Assembly (NCBI GenBank): GCA_937917025.1
Contig: CALFSF010000209.1
Location: 1 to 6,270, forward strand
DNA: 6,270 bases
Origin: an uncultured Paraburkholderia sp.
GTDB lineage: Bacteria; Pseudomonadota; Gammaproteobacteria; Burkholderiales; Burkholderiaceae
Reading direction: 5' to 3'
Below are positions 1 to 6,194 of the stretch, one piece after another. Under the pieces are notes generated by a model. That model had not been told where the DNA came from. It made no database searches and saw nothing but the letters and a program-made list of their open reading frames with translations. Position 1 is the first letter of the stretch, and each line of letters begins with the position of its first letter. Position numbers and translations under genes: made by a program.

Positions 1-752
1 AGCGCACCGACGTCGATCGCCACTTGCGGCGCACTGCCCGTCGCGGCTTTGGCGGTTTCCTTGCCGCTCGCGTAGTCGACCGTGTTGGCGCCTGCGATCG
101 CGCTCAGTTTCGAGCCCACCTTCACCGCGCCATTGATGCGCATGGCGCGCGCGATCAGATCGATCTGGCTACCCGACGCAGCGAGGCCGTCAGCGCCGAC
201 CGAAATATCGCCCTTGCTCACGTCGATGTTCGCAACGTTGCCGTTCTTGTCGAGATTGACGGCGCCCGTCGTCAGCGTCACGCGCGGCGCGTTCACGAAG
301 CCGCAGCCGTTGCACGTGATGCCGTTCGGATTCGCGACTATCAGATTGGCCTTGTTGCCCGCGATCTCAGTGGTGCCAAGCAGTTGCGAAGCGTTGCCCG
401 ACGTGACCTGGTTCAGGATCACCCTGGCCGCGTTGCCGCCGAGCTGGTCGTTGGCCGCGAGGCGTCCGGCGAGCGTGCTGTTCGCCGCCGCCGTCGCATT
501 GTTCAGCACGAGGCCGTTTGCAGCGACGTTGTACGACGTGAAGTTGTTCACCGATACGCCGCCCGCAGTCGGCTTCGCGATATTGACGATCTGCGGACCG
601 TTCACGCCGCCCGAGAGCGTCGGGCGTGCGGCCGCCGCGCCCGCGTCGACAACGACCTGCGCCCAGATCGACGAAACCGGCACGAGCAGCCCGGCGGCGA
701 CGAGCAGGGTAAGTGGGCGGATCCGGACAGCTTTTTGAGTGATTTTTGACAT
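1..752 (-). CDS. TpsA exoprotein, filamentous haemagglutinin/CdiA-like, N-terminal part (cut by left edge)
   Basis: Secreted partner of a two-partner secretion system. The ATG is at 752..750 and the frame stays open to the window edge, giving 250 codons. Residues 1-31 form a Sec signal peptide: short basic start (MSKITQKAVRIR), hydrophobic core (PLTLLVAAGLLVPVSS), likely cleavage after SIWA. Residues about 32-250 match the TPS secretion (haemagglutination activity) domain: a VSVNNFTSYNV segment near 66-76, GLVLNN at 80-85, then NLIVANPNGITCNGCGFVNA at 136-155. The last contains the NPNG motif (141-144) and the Cys147/Cys150 pair found in the CdiA/FhaB branch. The long ESPR type of signal extension is absent. 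A purine-rich AAGAGAGA at 757-764 is a modest ribosome binding site. The gene follows the TpsB gene by 70 bases, so the two are probably co-transcribed. The family is secure. Adhesin, haemolysin or contact-dependent toxin cannot be decided because the C-terminus is missing. Confidence 0.93.
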   Translation of the reverse strand, partial: MSKITQKAVRIRPLTLLVAAGLLVPVSSIWAQVVVDAGAAAARPTLSGGVNGPQIVNIAKPTAGGVSVNNFTSYNVAANGLVLNNATAAANSTLAGRLAANDQLGGNAARVILNQVTSGNASQLLGTTEIAGNKANLIVANPNGITCNGCGFVNAPRVTLTTGAVNLDKNGNVANIDVSKGDISVGADGLAASGSQIDLIARAMRINGAVKVGSKLSAIAGANTVDYASGKETAKAATGSAPQVAIDVGA

Positions 753-774
753 TGTGTCTCTCTTAAGGAGGAGG

Positions 775-788
775 GAGGCGATTGCCTC
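775..788 (-). other. Small stem-loop between tpsB and tpsA
   Basis: A perfect 5-bp inverted repeat (GAGGC, loop of four, GCCTC) lies in the 70-base gap between the tpsB stop and the tpsA ribosome binding site. No T-run follows it on the minus strand, so it is not a standard terminator. It could affect mRNA processing or the tpsA:tpsB expression ratio, but a 5-bp stem in GC-rich DNA may be chance. Confidence 0.3.
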
Positions 789-822
789 GGGGAATCCGAC
801 ACGCCGATACGGCTCGCGTCAG

Positions 823-2571
823 TTAAAACTGCCCGTTCAACTGCGCAAGCAGCACCGGCTTGTGCGTCGAAAAAGTGGCGGGCCTGCTTAGGGGCATGCC
901 CAGGCTGAGCTCGTAGGACAACGTGGCCGGCCCAAGGCGATCGATCTGGCCGCGCACGCCGATCACCGCGCCGGCGAGCGACGTGCCGCTCAGATTCTGC
1001 GCAGCCGGGCCGCTCACCTTGCCGAAGTCGACGCCTGCGAAGGCCGTCTGGCCGTGCACAGGCAGTTGCAACTCGTTCTGCACGGCAAAGCCGCTTTCGG
1101 CGGCGAGCGTCGCCTGGCCGTCGAAGCCGCGCACGGTCGCGCGCGTGCCGATCGAGAAGAAGTCGTTGGCGGTCATCCGGGTGCGGCCGTACTGGCCGGT
1201 CCAGGTCATCTGATACGCGGTCTTGTGGCCGGCGAGCGTCAGCGGCACGTACGCGATCAGCGTGCCGGTCAGCGCCTGCAGCGCCGGCGCCACACCGACA
1301 CCGGGCGCCATGCCCGGCACCGCCGAGAGCCCCGCGAGGTTCTGGCGCCAGCTCACCGTGCCCATTACGCCGGCCGTGCCGAAGTACTGGCGATGCATGG
1401 CGCTCAGTTCGAACCCGGTCACGTCCTGATGCTGGACGGCAAGTTCCGCGTCGGCCAGATAGTTGCGGTAGATACGCCGGTAGACGCGCGCGCTCACCTG
1501 GGTGCGGGCCGTCGAATTGCGAAACACGACGCGGCTCGCGCCGGCCGTCACTTCGGAACTGGTACCCCGATAGACGAAGGGCATGCTCGCGAGCGACAGC
1601 GTTTGCTGATAGCGCGCACGCGTGGCGCCCACGAAAAGCGAGCCATAGCCGAGGGGCACGTTCCAGTTGCCACCCCAGGACAGGTTCCCCTTGCCGGGGC
1701 CGTAGCCGGCATTCGCGCCGGCCCAGACTTGCAGCTGATCCGCAAGACCCAGGGGGGATTCGATGCTCAGCGTGCTCGCGAGCTGATATTTTCCGGTCGC
1801 ATCGAGCCCCAGGTTATCGGCGCCGAGGCCGACCTGAACGCGCCGGCCCGTGCCCGGATGGATGCGAATGATCGACTGGGCGAAGGCATCGCCGGGGACG
1901 ATGTCGATCGTCGCGTCGCTCTGACCTGCGAGACGGCGCAGGTTCTCGAGGCCCTGATCGACGTCGCGCTGGTTCAGAACGTCGCCGGCGCTCATCGCCA
2001 TGGCACGTGCAAGCCGGTGCGGAGCCGGCGCGTCGCGCTCGCCTTCGTCCGCGACTTCGATCGCCGCGAGACGGCCGGCCACGATATCGAACGTCAGCTC
2101 GCCGCTCGACAGCGTCTGCCCGGCAAGCAGCACGCGCGACGTGATATAGCCCCGCTGGATCAGTGCATCGTTGGCGTGCCGCTGCAGCCAGAGCAGGCCG
2201 TTCCTGCCGATGCATCGCCCCTGCGCCTGGCTGAGCCACTGCTCGAGCCATGGAAACTCAGGCGACGACGCATGCACACGGACGATGTCGAAACACGTCG
2301 CGTCTTGCGGCATTTCGTCATCCTGAGCGGTGTACGCCTGATTATCGGTGAAGACGTCTGGCCGGCGGTTGGCCTGGTCGCGAATCGATTCGGCCTGCTG
2401 GTTCTGCCTGCGCTGGATGTCGGCCGGAGCGGCCACTTCCACCGCTGCATGAGCGGCGTGCGCCAGAGAAAGCCCGGCGACACAGGCGGCCGCCAGTACG
2501 CGCCGTCGCGGTCCGAAGAGGGGCGCCCGGCGATCGCCCGACAACACGACAGCGACATTGCGTTGATACAC
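823..2571 (-). CDS. TpsB outer-membrane transporter of a two-partner secretion system (FhaC/ShlB/CdiB family)
   Basis: Beta-barrel transporter that moves its TpsA partner across the outer membrane. The 582 residues match the usual family length. In order: a signal peptide with a basic stretch (PRRR, 21-24) and cleavage near AHA (40-42); a polar helix at about 49-70 (DIQRRQNQQAESIRDQANRR) resembling the barrel plug helix H1; POTRA 1 at about 93-168 with the Cys93/Cys120 pair, ALIQRGYITSRV and the SSGEL turn; POTRA 2 at about 169-240; and a 16-strand-type barrel from about 245. The barrel carries the family VRGF motif (480-483, loop L6), FAGVDFG (511-517) and a C-terminal phenylalanine, a signal for barrel insertion. 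The start is a GTG. An in-frame TGA lies 15 bases upstream and no in-frame ATG exists before the signal peptide, so GTG at 2571..2569 is the best choice although no well-spaced ribosome binding site precedes it. tpsA lies downstream. Confidence 0.96.
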   Translation of the reverse strand: MYQRNVAVVLSGDRRAPLFGPRRRVLAAACVAGLSLAHAAHAAVEVAAPADIQRRQNQQAESIRDQANRRPDVFTDNQAYTAQDDEMPQDATCFDIVRVHASSPEFPWLEQWLSQAQGRCIGRNGLLWLQRHANDALIQRGYITSRVLLAGQTLSSGELTFDIVAGRLAAIEVADEGERDAPAPHRLARAMAMSAGDVLNQRDVDQGLENLRRLAGQSDATIDIVPGDAFAQSIIRIHPGTGRRVQVGLGADNLGLDATGKYQLASTLSIESPLGLADQLQVWAGANAGYGPGKGNLSWGGNWNVPLGYGSLFVGATRARYQQTLSLASMPFVYRGTSSEVTAGASRVVFRNSTARTQVSARVYRRIYRNYLADAELAVQHQDVTGFELSAMHRQYFGTAGVMGTVSWRQNLAGLSAVPGMAPGVGVAPALQALTGTLIAYVPLTLAGHKTAYQMTWTGQYGRTRMTANDFFSIGTRATVRGFDGQATLAAESGFAVQNELQLPVHGQTAFAGVDFGKVSGPAAQNLSGTSLAGAVIGVRGQIDRLGPATLSYELSLGMPLSRPATFSTHKPVLLAQLNGQF

Positions 2572-2604
2572 CTTTCTGAACCCCGATCACCATGAAAGGC
2601 GCCG

Positions 2605-2633
2605 AGTATGTAAGCCATCAGAAAGCAAATCAA
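2605..2633 (-). promoter_or_regulatory. Candidate sigma70 promoter for tpsB-tpsA
   Basis: On the minus strand, TTGATT (2633..2628) is followed after 17 bases by CATACT (2610..2605). Each hexamer matches four of six consensus positions. Transcription would begin near 2598, about 27 bases before the GTG of tpsB. The location in an AT-rich island of a GC-rich genome supports it. It is a visual match only. An imperfect dyad around CAATTG (2631-2636) overlaps the -35 and could be a regulator site. Confidence 0.4.
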
Positions 2634-2718
2634 TTGTTTGCCGCCCTTGTCGGAGAGAATCAGAGTGGTCTTAAATTTGGGACAACAAACCTTTACAAAG
2701 CAACATCGCGCGCAGGTT

Positions 2719-2738
2719 TTTTCCAATGTTTTCCGATG
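2719..2738. repeat. Tandem 10-bp direct repeat, two copies
   Basis: TTTTCCAATG (2719-2728) is followed directly by TTTTCCGATG (2729-2738), differing at one base. The 10-base period would place both copies on the same face of the helix. It lies just after the EAL stop codon and about 90 bases upstream of the candidate tpsB -35 element. A regulator site is possible; chance in an AT-rich stretch is also possible. Confidence 0.45.
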
Positions 2739-2741
2739 CCA

Positions 2742-4040
2742 TCACACCTGCGACAGACTCGGAGATTCCGCCATTTCACCTTGCCAGTCGATGTCCGCGC
2801 ACAGCACGCACAATCTGTCGCCGACGCGTGTGGCAATCGACAGCGTCACGCACATCGTCGCTTCATTGATCGACAGATAGGGCCGCGTGACCTGCACGCG
2901 CTGCGGCTCGCGTATCGCGGAGCGGAAGTACGGCCGGCGCAGCCAGCTCGCGCCCTTCGCATCCGAGAGCGGCAAAAAGCGCGACATCTGCACGGCCCGG
3001 TCCGCGCGCAGCACGACGTTGCGCTCCGACTGCCGGCCGTTTTCGTCGAGCAGGAAGCAGCGGGCCGCATGATCGAGCGACAGGAAATTCCAGCACACCT
3101 CGTCGAGCGGTTCGCCGGCGGACAGCCGCTCGGCCGCCCGTTCGAACGCGCGGATGTACGGTGCGAGACGCGACGCATCGCGTTTTTCCCGCGTCCCGGT
3201 CAGATGCCGGTTGCGCTCGATCAACTCGCTGATCAACGCCGCGCTCGCCGAAGCATCGACGGTCGCGGCGCCCGGTCTGCCAAAGAAAAATCCCTGCACC
3301 AGGTCGGCGTCGCACGCGAGCGCCATGTGCGCCTCGCTTTCGGTCTCGACTCCTTCGATCAGCACCAGCTTGCCCGCCTCATGCAGCAGCGCCACCAACC
3401 CCGGCAGGATCGACGATCCCTGCGGCCGGATCGCCCCCGGCGCGAGCAGCGAGCGGTCGAGTTTCACGATGTCGGGATTCAGTTGCCAGATGCGTTCGAC
3501 GTTCGAATGCCCCGCGCCGAAATCGTCGAGTGCGATCAGGAAGCCGCGCTCGCGGAACTGCCGCACCGCTTCGGCGAGACGTTCGAGATCGTCCGCGCGC
3601 TGTTCGAGCACTTCGAGCACGATGCGGCGCGGCGGCAGATCGAGCCGCCGCAGGTTGGCGAGCAGCGCGGCCGCGTGATACGGATCGGTGAGCGCACCCG
3701 GATGCACGTTCAGGAACAGCCACTCCTTTTCCGCACCGAGCGCCTTGAAGTTCTCCAGATGCAGCGACTGCGCGAGGCGGTCGACCGGCAGCACTTCGCC
3801 GAGACGGGCGGCCTGGCCGAATACGTCGAGCGGCGAAACCGGCCGGTCGAGCGAATCGTGCGCGCGCAAAAGTCCCTCGTAGCCGACCGCACGCATGTGC
3901 GACAGGCTGAAGACCGGCTGGAACACGCTCGTGAGTTCCAGCTCTCCATGCTGCGTCGAATAACGTTGCAGGCCGGAGGCGAAACTCACCTCGAACCCGT
4001 GCGGCGCGACGGCCGTTCTGTCCTGCTGCGCAATGCCCAT
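2742..4040 (-). CDS. EAL-domain cyclic di-GMP phosphodiesterase with C-terminal Cache/PAS-like sensor region
   Basis: Predicted cytoplasmic enzyme that hydrolyses c-di-GMP to pGpG, lowering the signal that favours sessile growth. The 432 residues show no signal peptide or membrane segment. The EAL domain spans about 33-257: VFQPVFSL (39-46), EGLLR (55-59, the EAL signature with G for A), FLNVHP (N111), LEVLE (E143, E146), ALDDFGAGHSN (D172, D173), KLDRS (K193), IEGVE (E229) and QGFFFGRP (Q249). All metal- and substrate-binding positions of active EAL enzymes appear present with normal spacing, so catalysis is likely. Residues about 263-320 look helical. Residues about 325-420, including RRPYFRSAIREP, RPYLS and LCVLCADIDW, resemble a Cache/PDC or YkuI_C-type sensor fold. 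The ATG has AGAGGA five bases upstream (4045-4050), and an in-frame TGA a few codons upstream fixes this start. No GGDEF domain is present. The gene reads toward the TPS pair, 170 bases away. Confidence 0.95.
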   Translation of the reverse strand: MGIAQQDRTAVAPHGFEVSFASGLQRYSTQHGELELTSVFQPVFSLSHMRAVGYEGLLRAHDSLDRPVSPLDVFGQAARLGEVLPVDRLAQSLHLENFKALGAEKEWLFLNVHPGALTDPYHAAALLANLRRLDLPPRRIVLEVLEQRADDLERLAEAVRQFRERGFLIALDDFGAGHSNVERIWQLNPDIVKLDRSLLAPGAIRPQGSSILPGLVALLHEAGKLVLIEGVETESEAHMALACDADLVQGFFFGRPGAATVDASASAALISELIERNRHLTGTREKRDASRLAPYIRAFERAAERLSAGEPLDEVCWNFLSLDHAARCFLLDENGRQSERNVVLRADRAVQMSRFLPLSDAKGASWLRRPYFRSAIREPQRVQVTRPYLSINEATMCVTLSIATRVGDRLCVLCADIDWQGEMAESPSLSQV

Positions 4041-4421
4041 GCAATCCTCTCACGCGCGAGTGGAACGATCCTGTCGAAGGGCGACCGGGCGGACTCCACG
4101 CTCAAAATGTGCGTCATCGATATCGCTTAAGCAAGCTCCGTGCGCACGTTGGCGCACATATCGCGTTAGTTCGCGCGCCTGCCTGGCTACCGGGCTTCAG
4201 TTGCGTGCGTCGAGGCGGGGCGTCGGACGCACCGTAACGGTGCAATGAGGGGCGCCCCGCGTGCCGGTCCGGCGTGCGTTTCGCGGCAGGATTCGGGAGT
4301 GCCGGGCTACACTGCGGGCTCGTGTTCCTGCTGGCGTCGCTGTCCGCGCCACGTCGCCGGCCGCACTCGCGGCTGCTTCGGCGCGCCGGAGATGCCACTC
4401 CGCCACCTCCAGAAAAACCTG
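4041..4421. other. Divergent intergenic region between the EAL gene and the antiporter gene
   Basis: This 381-base stretch carries no supported gene; open frames in it have low-complexity, Arg/Cys-rich translations typical of GC-rich noncoding DNA. It must hold the promoters of both divergent genes, but no strong sigma70 pair is visible. The best hint for the antiporter is TACACT at 4308-4313, without a good -35. It contains several short perfect dyads: GTGCGC/GCGCAC at 4140-4157, GCACCGT-A-ACGGTGC at 4229-4243, GGGGCGCCCC at 4249-4258, GCCGG-T-CCGGC at 4263-4273 and GCCGC/GCGGC at 4360-4373. Confidence 0.6.
4229..4243. promoter_or_regulatory. Perfect 15-bp dyad, possible operator
   Basis: GCACCGT and ACGGTGC are exact reverse complements around one central A. 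A 7-bp perfect dyad with a single central base fits a site bound by a dimeric helix-turn-helix regulator. It sits between two divergent genes, 186 bases before the antiporter start and 189 bases before the EAL start. No regulator gene is in the window, and the assignment rests on symmetry alone. Confidence 0.35.
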
Positions 4422-6062
4422 ATGGAAATCGTTTTTACCGTTCTTATCCTGCTGCTCGCGGTCGCCAGTTCGGGCATCCTGATCCGGGTGCTGCCCGCCA
4501 AACCGCCGCTGCCGCTCGTGCAGATCGCGATCGGCGCACTGCTCGCGTGGCCGAAGCTCGGCCTGCACGTCACGTTCGATCCGGACATCTTCATGGTGCT
4601 GTTCATTCCGCCGCTGCTCTTCGCGGACGGCTGGCGCATCCCGAAGCGCGAGTTCTTCATGCAGCGGCGCGCGATCCTGATGCTCGCGCTCGGGCTCGTG
4701 TTCATGACGGTGCTCGCGGTCGGCTACTTCGTGCATGCGCTCGTGCCGGCGATCCCGCTGCCCGTCGCGTTCGCGCTTGCCGCCGTGCTGTCGCCCACCG
4801 ACGCCGTCGCGCTCACCGGTATCGCCGGCAAGGGAAGGATCGCGCCGCAGCTGATGCATATCCTCGAAGGCGAGGCGCTGATGAACGACGCGTCGGGCCT
4901 CGTCGCGCTGAAGTTTGCGATTGCGGCGGCGCTGACCGGCGTGTTCTCGCTGCGTGAGGCGTCGATCAGCTTCGTGATCATCGCCGCCGGCGGCCTCGCG
5001 ACGGGCGCCGCGGTCGGCTGGCTGTTCAGCTTCGTCTCGTCGCGCTTTCTGAACATGACCGAAGAAGGCGACCCGGCGCCGGGCGTCGTGATGACGCTGC
5101 TGATTCCGTTCGCGTCATATCTGTTCGCCGAGCACTTCGGCTGGTCGGGCATTCTGGCGGCCGTCGCGGCCGGGATGATGATGAACTACACCAGCATCAC
5201 GCACGTCGGGCCGGTCTCGGCGCGCATGCGCGCGGCGAGCACGTGGACGATGATCGAGTTCGTCTTCAACGGGATGGTGTTCATCCTGCTCGGACTGCAG
5301 TTTCCGCACATCCTCGGCGATGCGCTGCTCGACGCGCATCACACGGGCGACGGGCAGGCGCTGCGGCTGATCGGCTACGTCGCGGCCGTGCTGCTCGTGC
5401 TGTATGCGCTGCGCTACGTGTGGGTGTGGGTGCTGCGGCTCGTCGCAAGCCGCCGCGCCAAACGCAAGGGCATCACGAACGCGGTGCCGGGCGTCCGCAT
5501 GGTCGCGGTGACGACGATCGCGGGCGTGCGCGGCGCCGTGACGCTGGCAGGCGTGCTGTCGCTGCCGGTGTCGCTCGCGGGGCGCGATCTGGCGATCTTC
5601 ATCGCGTCGGGCGTGATCCTGGCGTCGTTGCTGGTGGCGGTGATCGTGCTGCCGTTCATCACGCACGGCAACCGTCGCGATCCGCACGAAGCCGAAGAAA
5701 AGCTCGCGCGAACGCACGCGGCGCAGGCGGCGATCCGCGCCATCGACGACCTGCACGACACGGTGAACGCCGATCTCGACGAATCGGAGTCGGCCTCGGC
5801 CGCCGACGTGACGGCACGCGTGATGGACATTTACCGGCGCAGGCTCGCGACGCTCGGCGAGGACGACGCGCCACGCAAAATGGCGCGGCAGATTGAAGCG
5901 CTGGAATTGCGGATGCGGCTCGCCGCGATTCATGCCGAACGCGCGACGCTCGTCGCATTGCGCAACGCCCAGAAGATCAACGACGAGACCCTGACGCGGC
6001 TGATGCGCGAGATCGATCTGTCGGAAACCGCGTTGACGACGCGCGGCCGCACACGCGGATGA
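4422..6062 (+). CDS. yjcE: Na+/H+ antiporter, CPA1 (NhaP-type) family, YjcE-like
   Basis: Inner-membrane exchanger that moves Na+ (or another monovalent cation) against protons for pH and salt homeostasis. The 546 residues include about 12-13 membrane helices in residues 1-412, then a charged, probably helical cytosolic tail (about 416-546, coiled-coil-like). Visible CPA1 landmarks are LFIPPLLFADGW (60-71), AAVLSPTDAVALTGI (120-134, Asp127), GEALMNDASGL (150-160, the Asn155-Asp156 exchange site), FVFNGMVFILLGLQ near 280-293, and AGVRGAVTLAG (367-377, Arg370). The N-terminus (MEIVFTVLI) and the QIAIGALLAWP and FADGW segments agree with E. coli YjcE as I recall it, including the starting methionine. 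This favours ATG 4422 over upstream ATGs at 4245 and 4392, which add Cys/Arg-rich sequence without membrane character or short extra residues. The ribosome binding site at 4422 is weak. Substrate preference is inferred from family. Confidence 0.95.
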   Translation: MEIVFTVLILLLAVASSGILIRVLPAKPPLPLVQIAIGALLAWPKLGLHVTFDPDIFMVLFIPPLLFADGWRIPKREFFMQRRAILMLALGLVFMTVLAVGYFVHALVPAIPLPVAFALAAVLSPTDAVALTGIAGKGRIAPQLMHILEGEALMNDASGLVALKFAIAAALTGVFSLREASISFVIIAAGGLATGAAVGWLFSFVSSRFLNMTEEGDPAPGVVMTLLIPFASYLFAEHFGWSGILAAVAAGMMMNYTSITHVGPVSARMRAASTWTMIEFVFNGMVFILLGLQFPHILGDALLDAHHTGDGQALRLIGYVAAVLLVLYALRYVWVWVLRLVASRRAKRKGITNAVPGVRMVAVTTIAGVRGAVTLAGVLSLPVSLAGRDLAIFIASGVILASLLVAVIVLPFITHGNRRDPHEAEEKLARTHAAQAAIRAIDDLHDTVNADLDESESASAADVTARVMDIYRRRLATLGEDDAPRKMARQIEALELRMRLAAIHAERATLVALRNAQKINDETLTRLMREIDLSETALTTRGRTRG

Positions 6063-6111
6063 CGGGCGGGTGCGGGCGAGCGGGCGGATGACGGGTAAAT
6101 GACGGGCGGGT
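6059..6111 (+). repeat. Short degenerate repeat cluster after the antiporter stop
   Basis: The 13-mer ATGACGGGCGGGT occurs exactly twice, at 6059-6071 and 6099-6111, with a shortened copy ATGACGGGT at 6088-6096. The first copy contains the antiporter stop codon. The three TGA triplets fall in three different frames. This is likely a small local duplication. Confidence 0.6.
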
Positions 6112-6136
6112 AACGCGCGGCTGGGAGAGTTGAAAA

Positions 6137-6176
6137 CCGCGCGTCGTCGCCGGTTGAACCGGGGCGCGACGCGCGG
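6137..6176. terminator. Probable bidirectional intrinsic terminator
   Basis: CCGCGCGTCG (6137-6146) and CGACGCGCGG (6167-6176) are perfect 10-bp complements. An inner CCGG/CCGG stem around TTGAA (6150-6162) extends the hairpin with a small internal loop between them. The plus strand continues CTGGTTTGTTGG; the minus strand continues with TTTT directly after the stem. The position between the convergent antiporter gene and the partial minus-strand gene fits termination from both sides. The T-runs are short, so efficiency is uncertain. Confidence 0.7.
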
Positions 6177-6194
6177 CTGGTTTGTTGGCTTCGC

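Larger units (their letters stand above)
2572..2741. other. AT-rich intergenic region between the EAL gene and tpsB
   Basis: This 170-base gap is visibly richer in A and T than the genes around it, especially 2620-2735 (TTAAATTT, TTTACAAAG, GGTTTTTTCC). It holds the candidate tpsB promoter and a tandem 10-bp repeat. No convincing hairpin with a T-run ends the EAL gene on the minus strand, so read-through from the EAL gene into tpsBA remains possible. Confidence 0.6.

Noticed and set aside
24..749. Plus-strand open frames opposite tpsA
   Set aside because: The minus-strand frame encodes an unmistakable signal peptide and TPS domain; the opposite frames lack domains.
1054..2595. Long plus-strand open frame (513 codons) opposite tpsB
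   Set aside because: It is antisense to a clear TpsB gene; its translation is Arg/His/Ala-rich with no recognisable domain, as expected from a GC-rich mirror frame.
2687..2719. AAACCT...AGGTTT inverted repeat followed by T residues on the plus strand
   Set aside because: The arms are only 6 bp with a 21-base loop and no plus-strand gene ends here; on the minus strand, where the EAL gene ends, no T-run follows.
2592..4130. Long plus-strand open frame (512 codons) opposite the EAL gene, overlapping the previous one by four bases
   Set aside because: The ATGA-like overlap looks operon-like, but both frames are antisense shadows of strongly supported genes, with compositionally biased, domain-free translations.
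4308..4313. TACACT as a -10 element for the antiporter gene
   Set aside because: No acceptable -35 hexamer occurs at 16-18 bases upstream, so it is mentioned only as a weak hint and not called as a promoter.
4245..4421. N-terminal extension of the antiporter from the ATG at 4245
   Set aside because: The 59 added residues are Arg/Cys/Gly-rich with no membrane or targeting character, and the sequence from 4422 matches the start of E. coli YjcE as recalled.
5115..5933. Minus-strand 272-codon open frame inside the antiporter gene
   Set aside because: Its translation is His/Arg/Gln-rich low complexity and lies antisense to conserved antiporter motifs.
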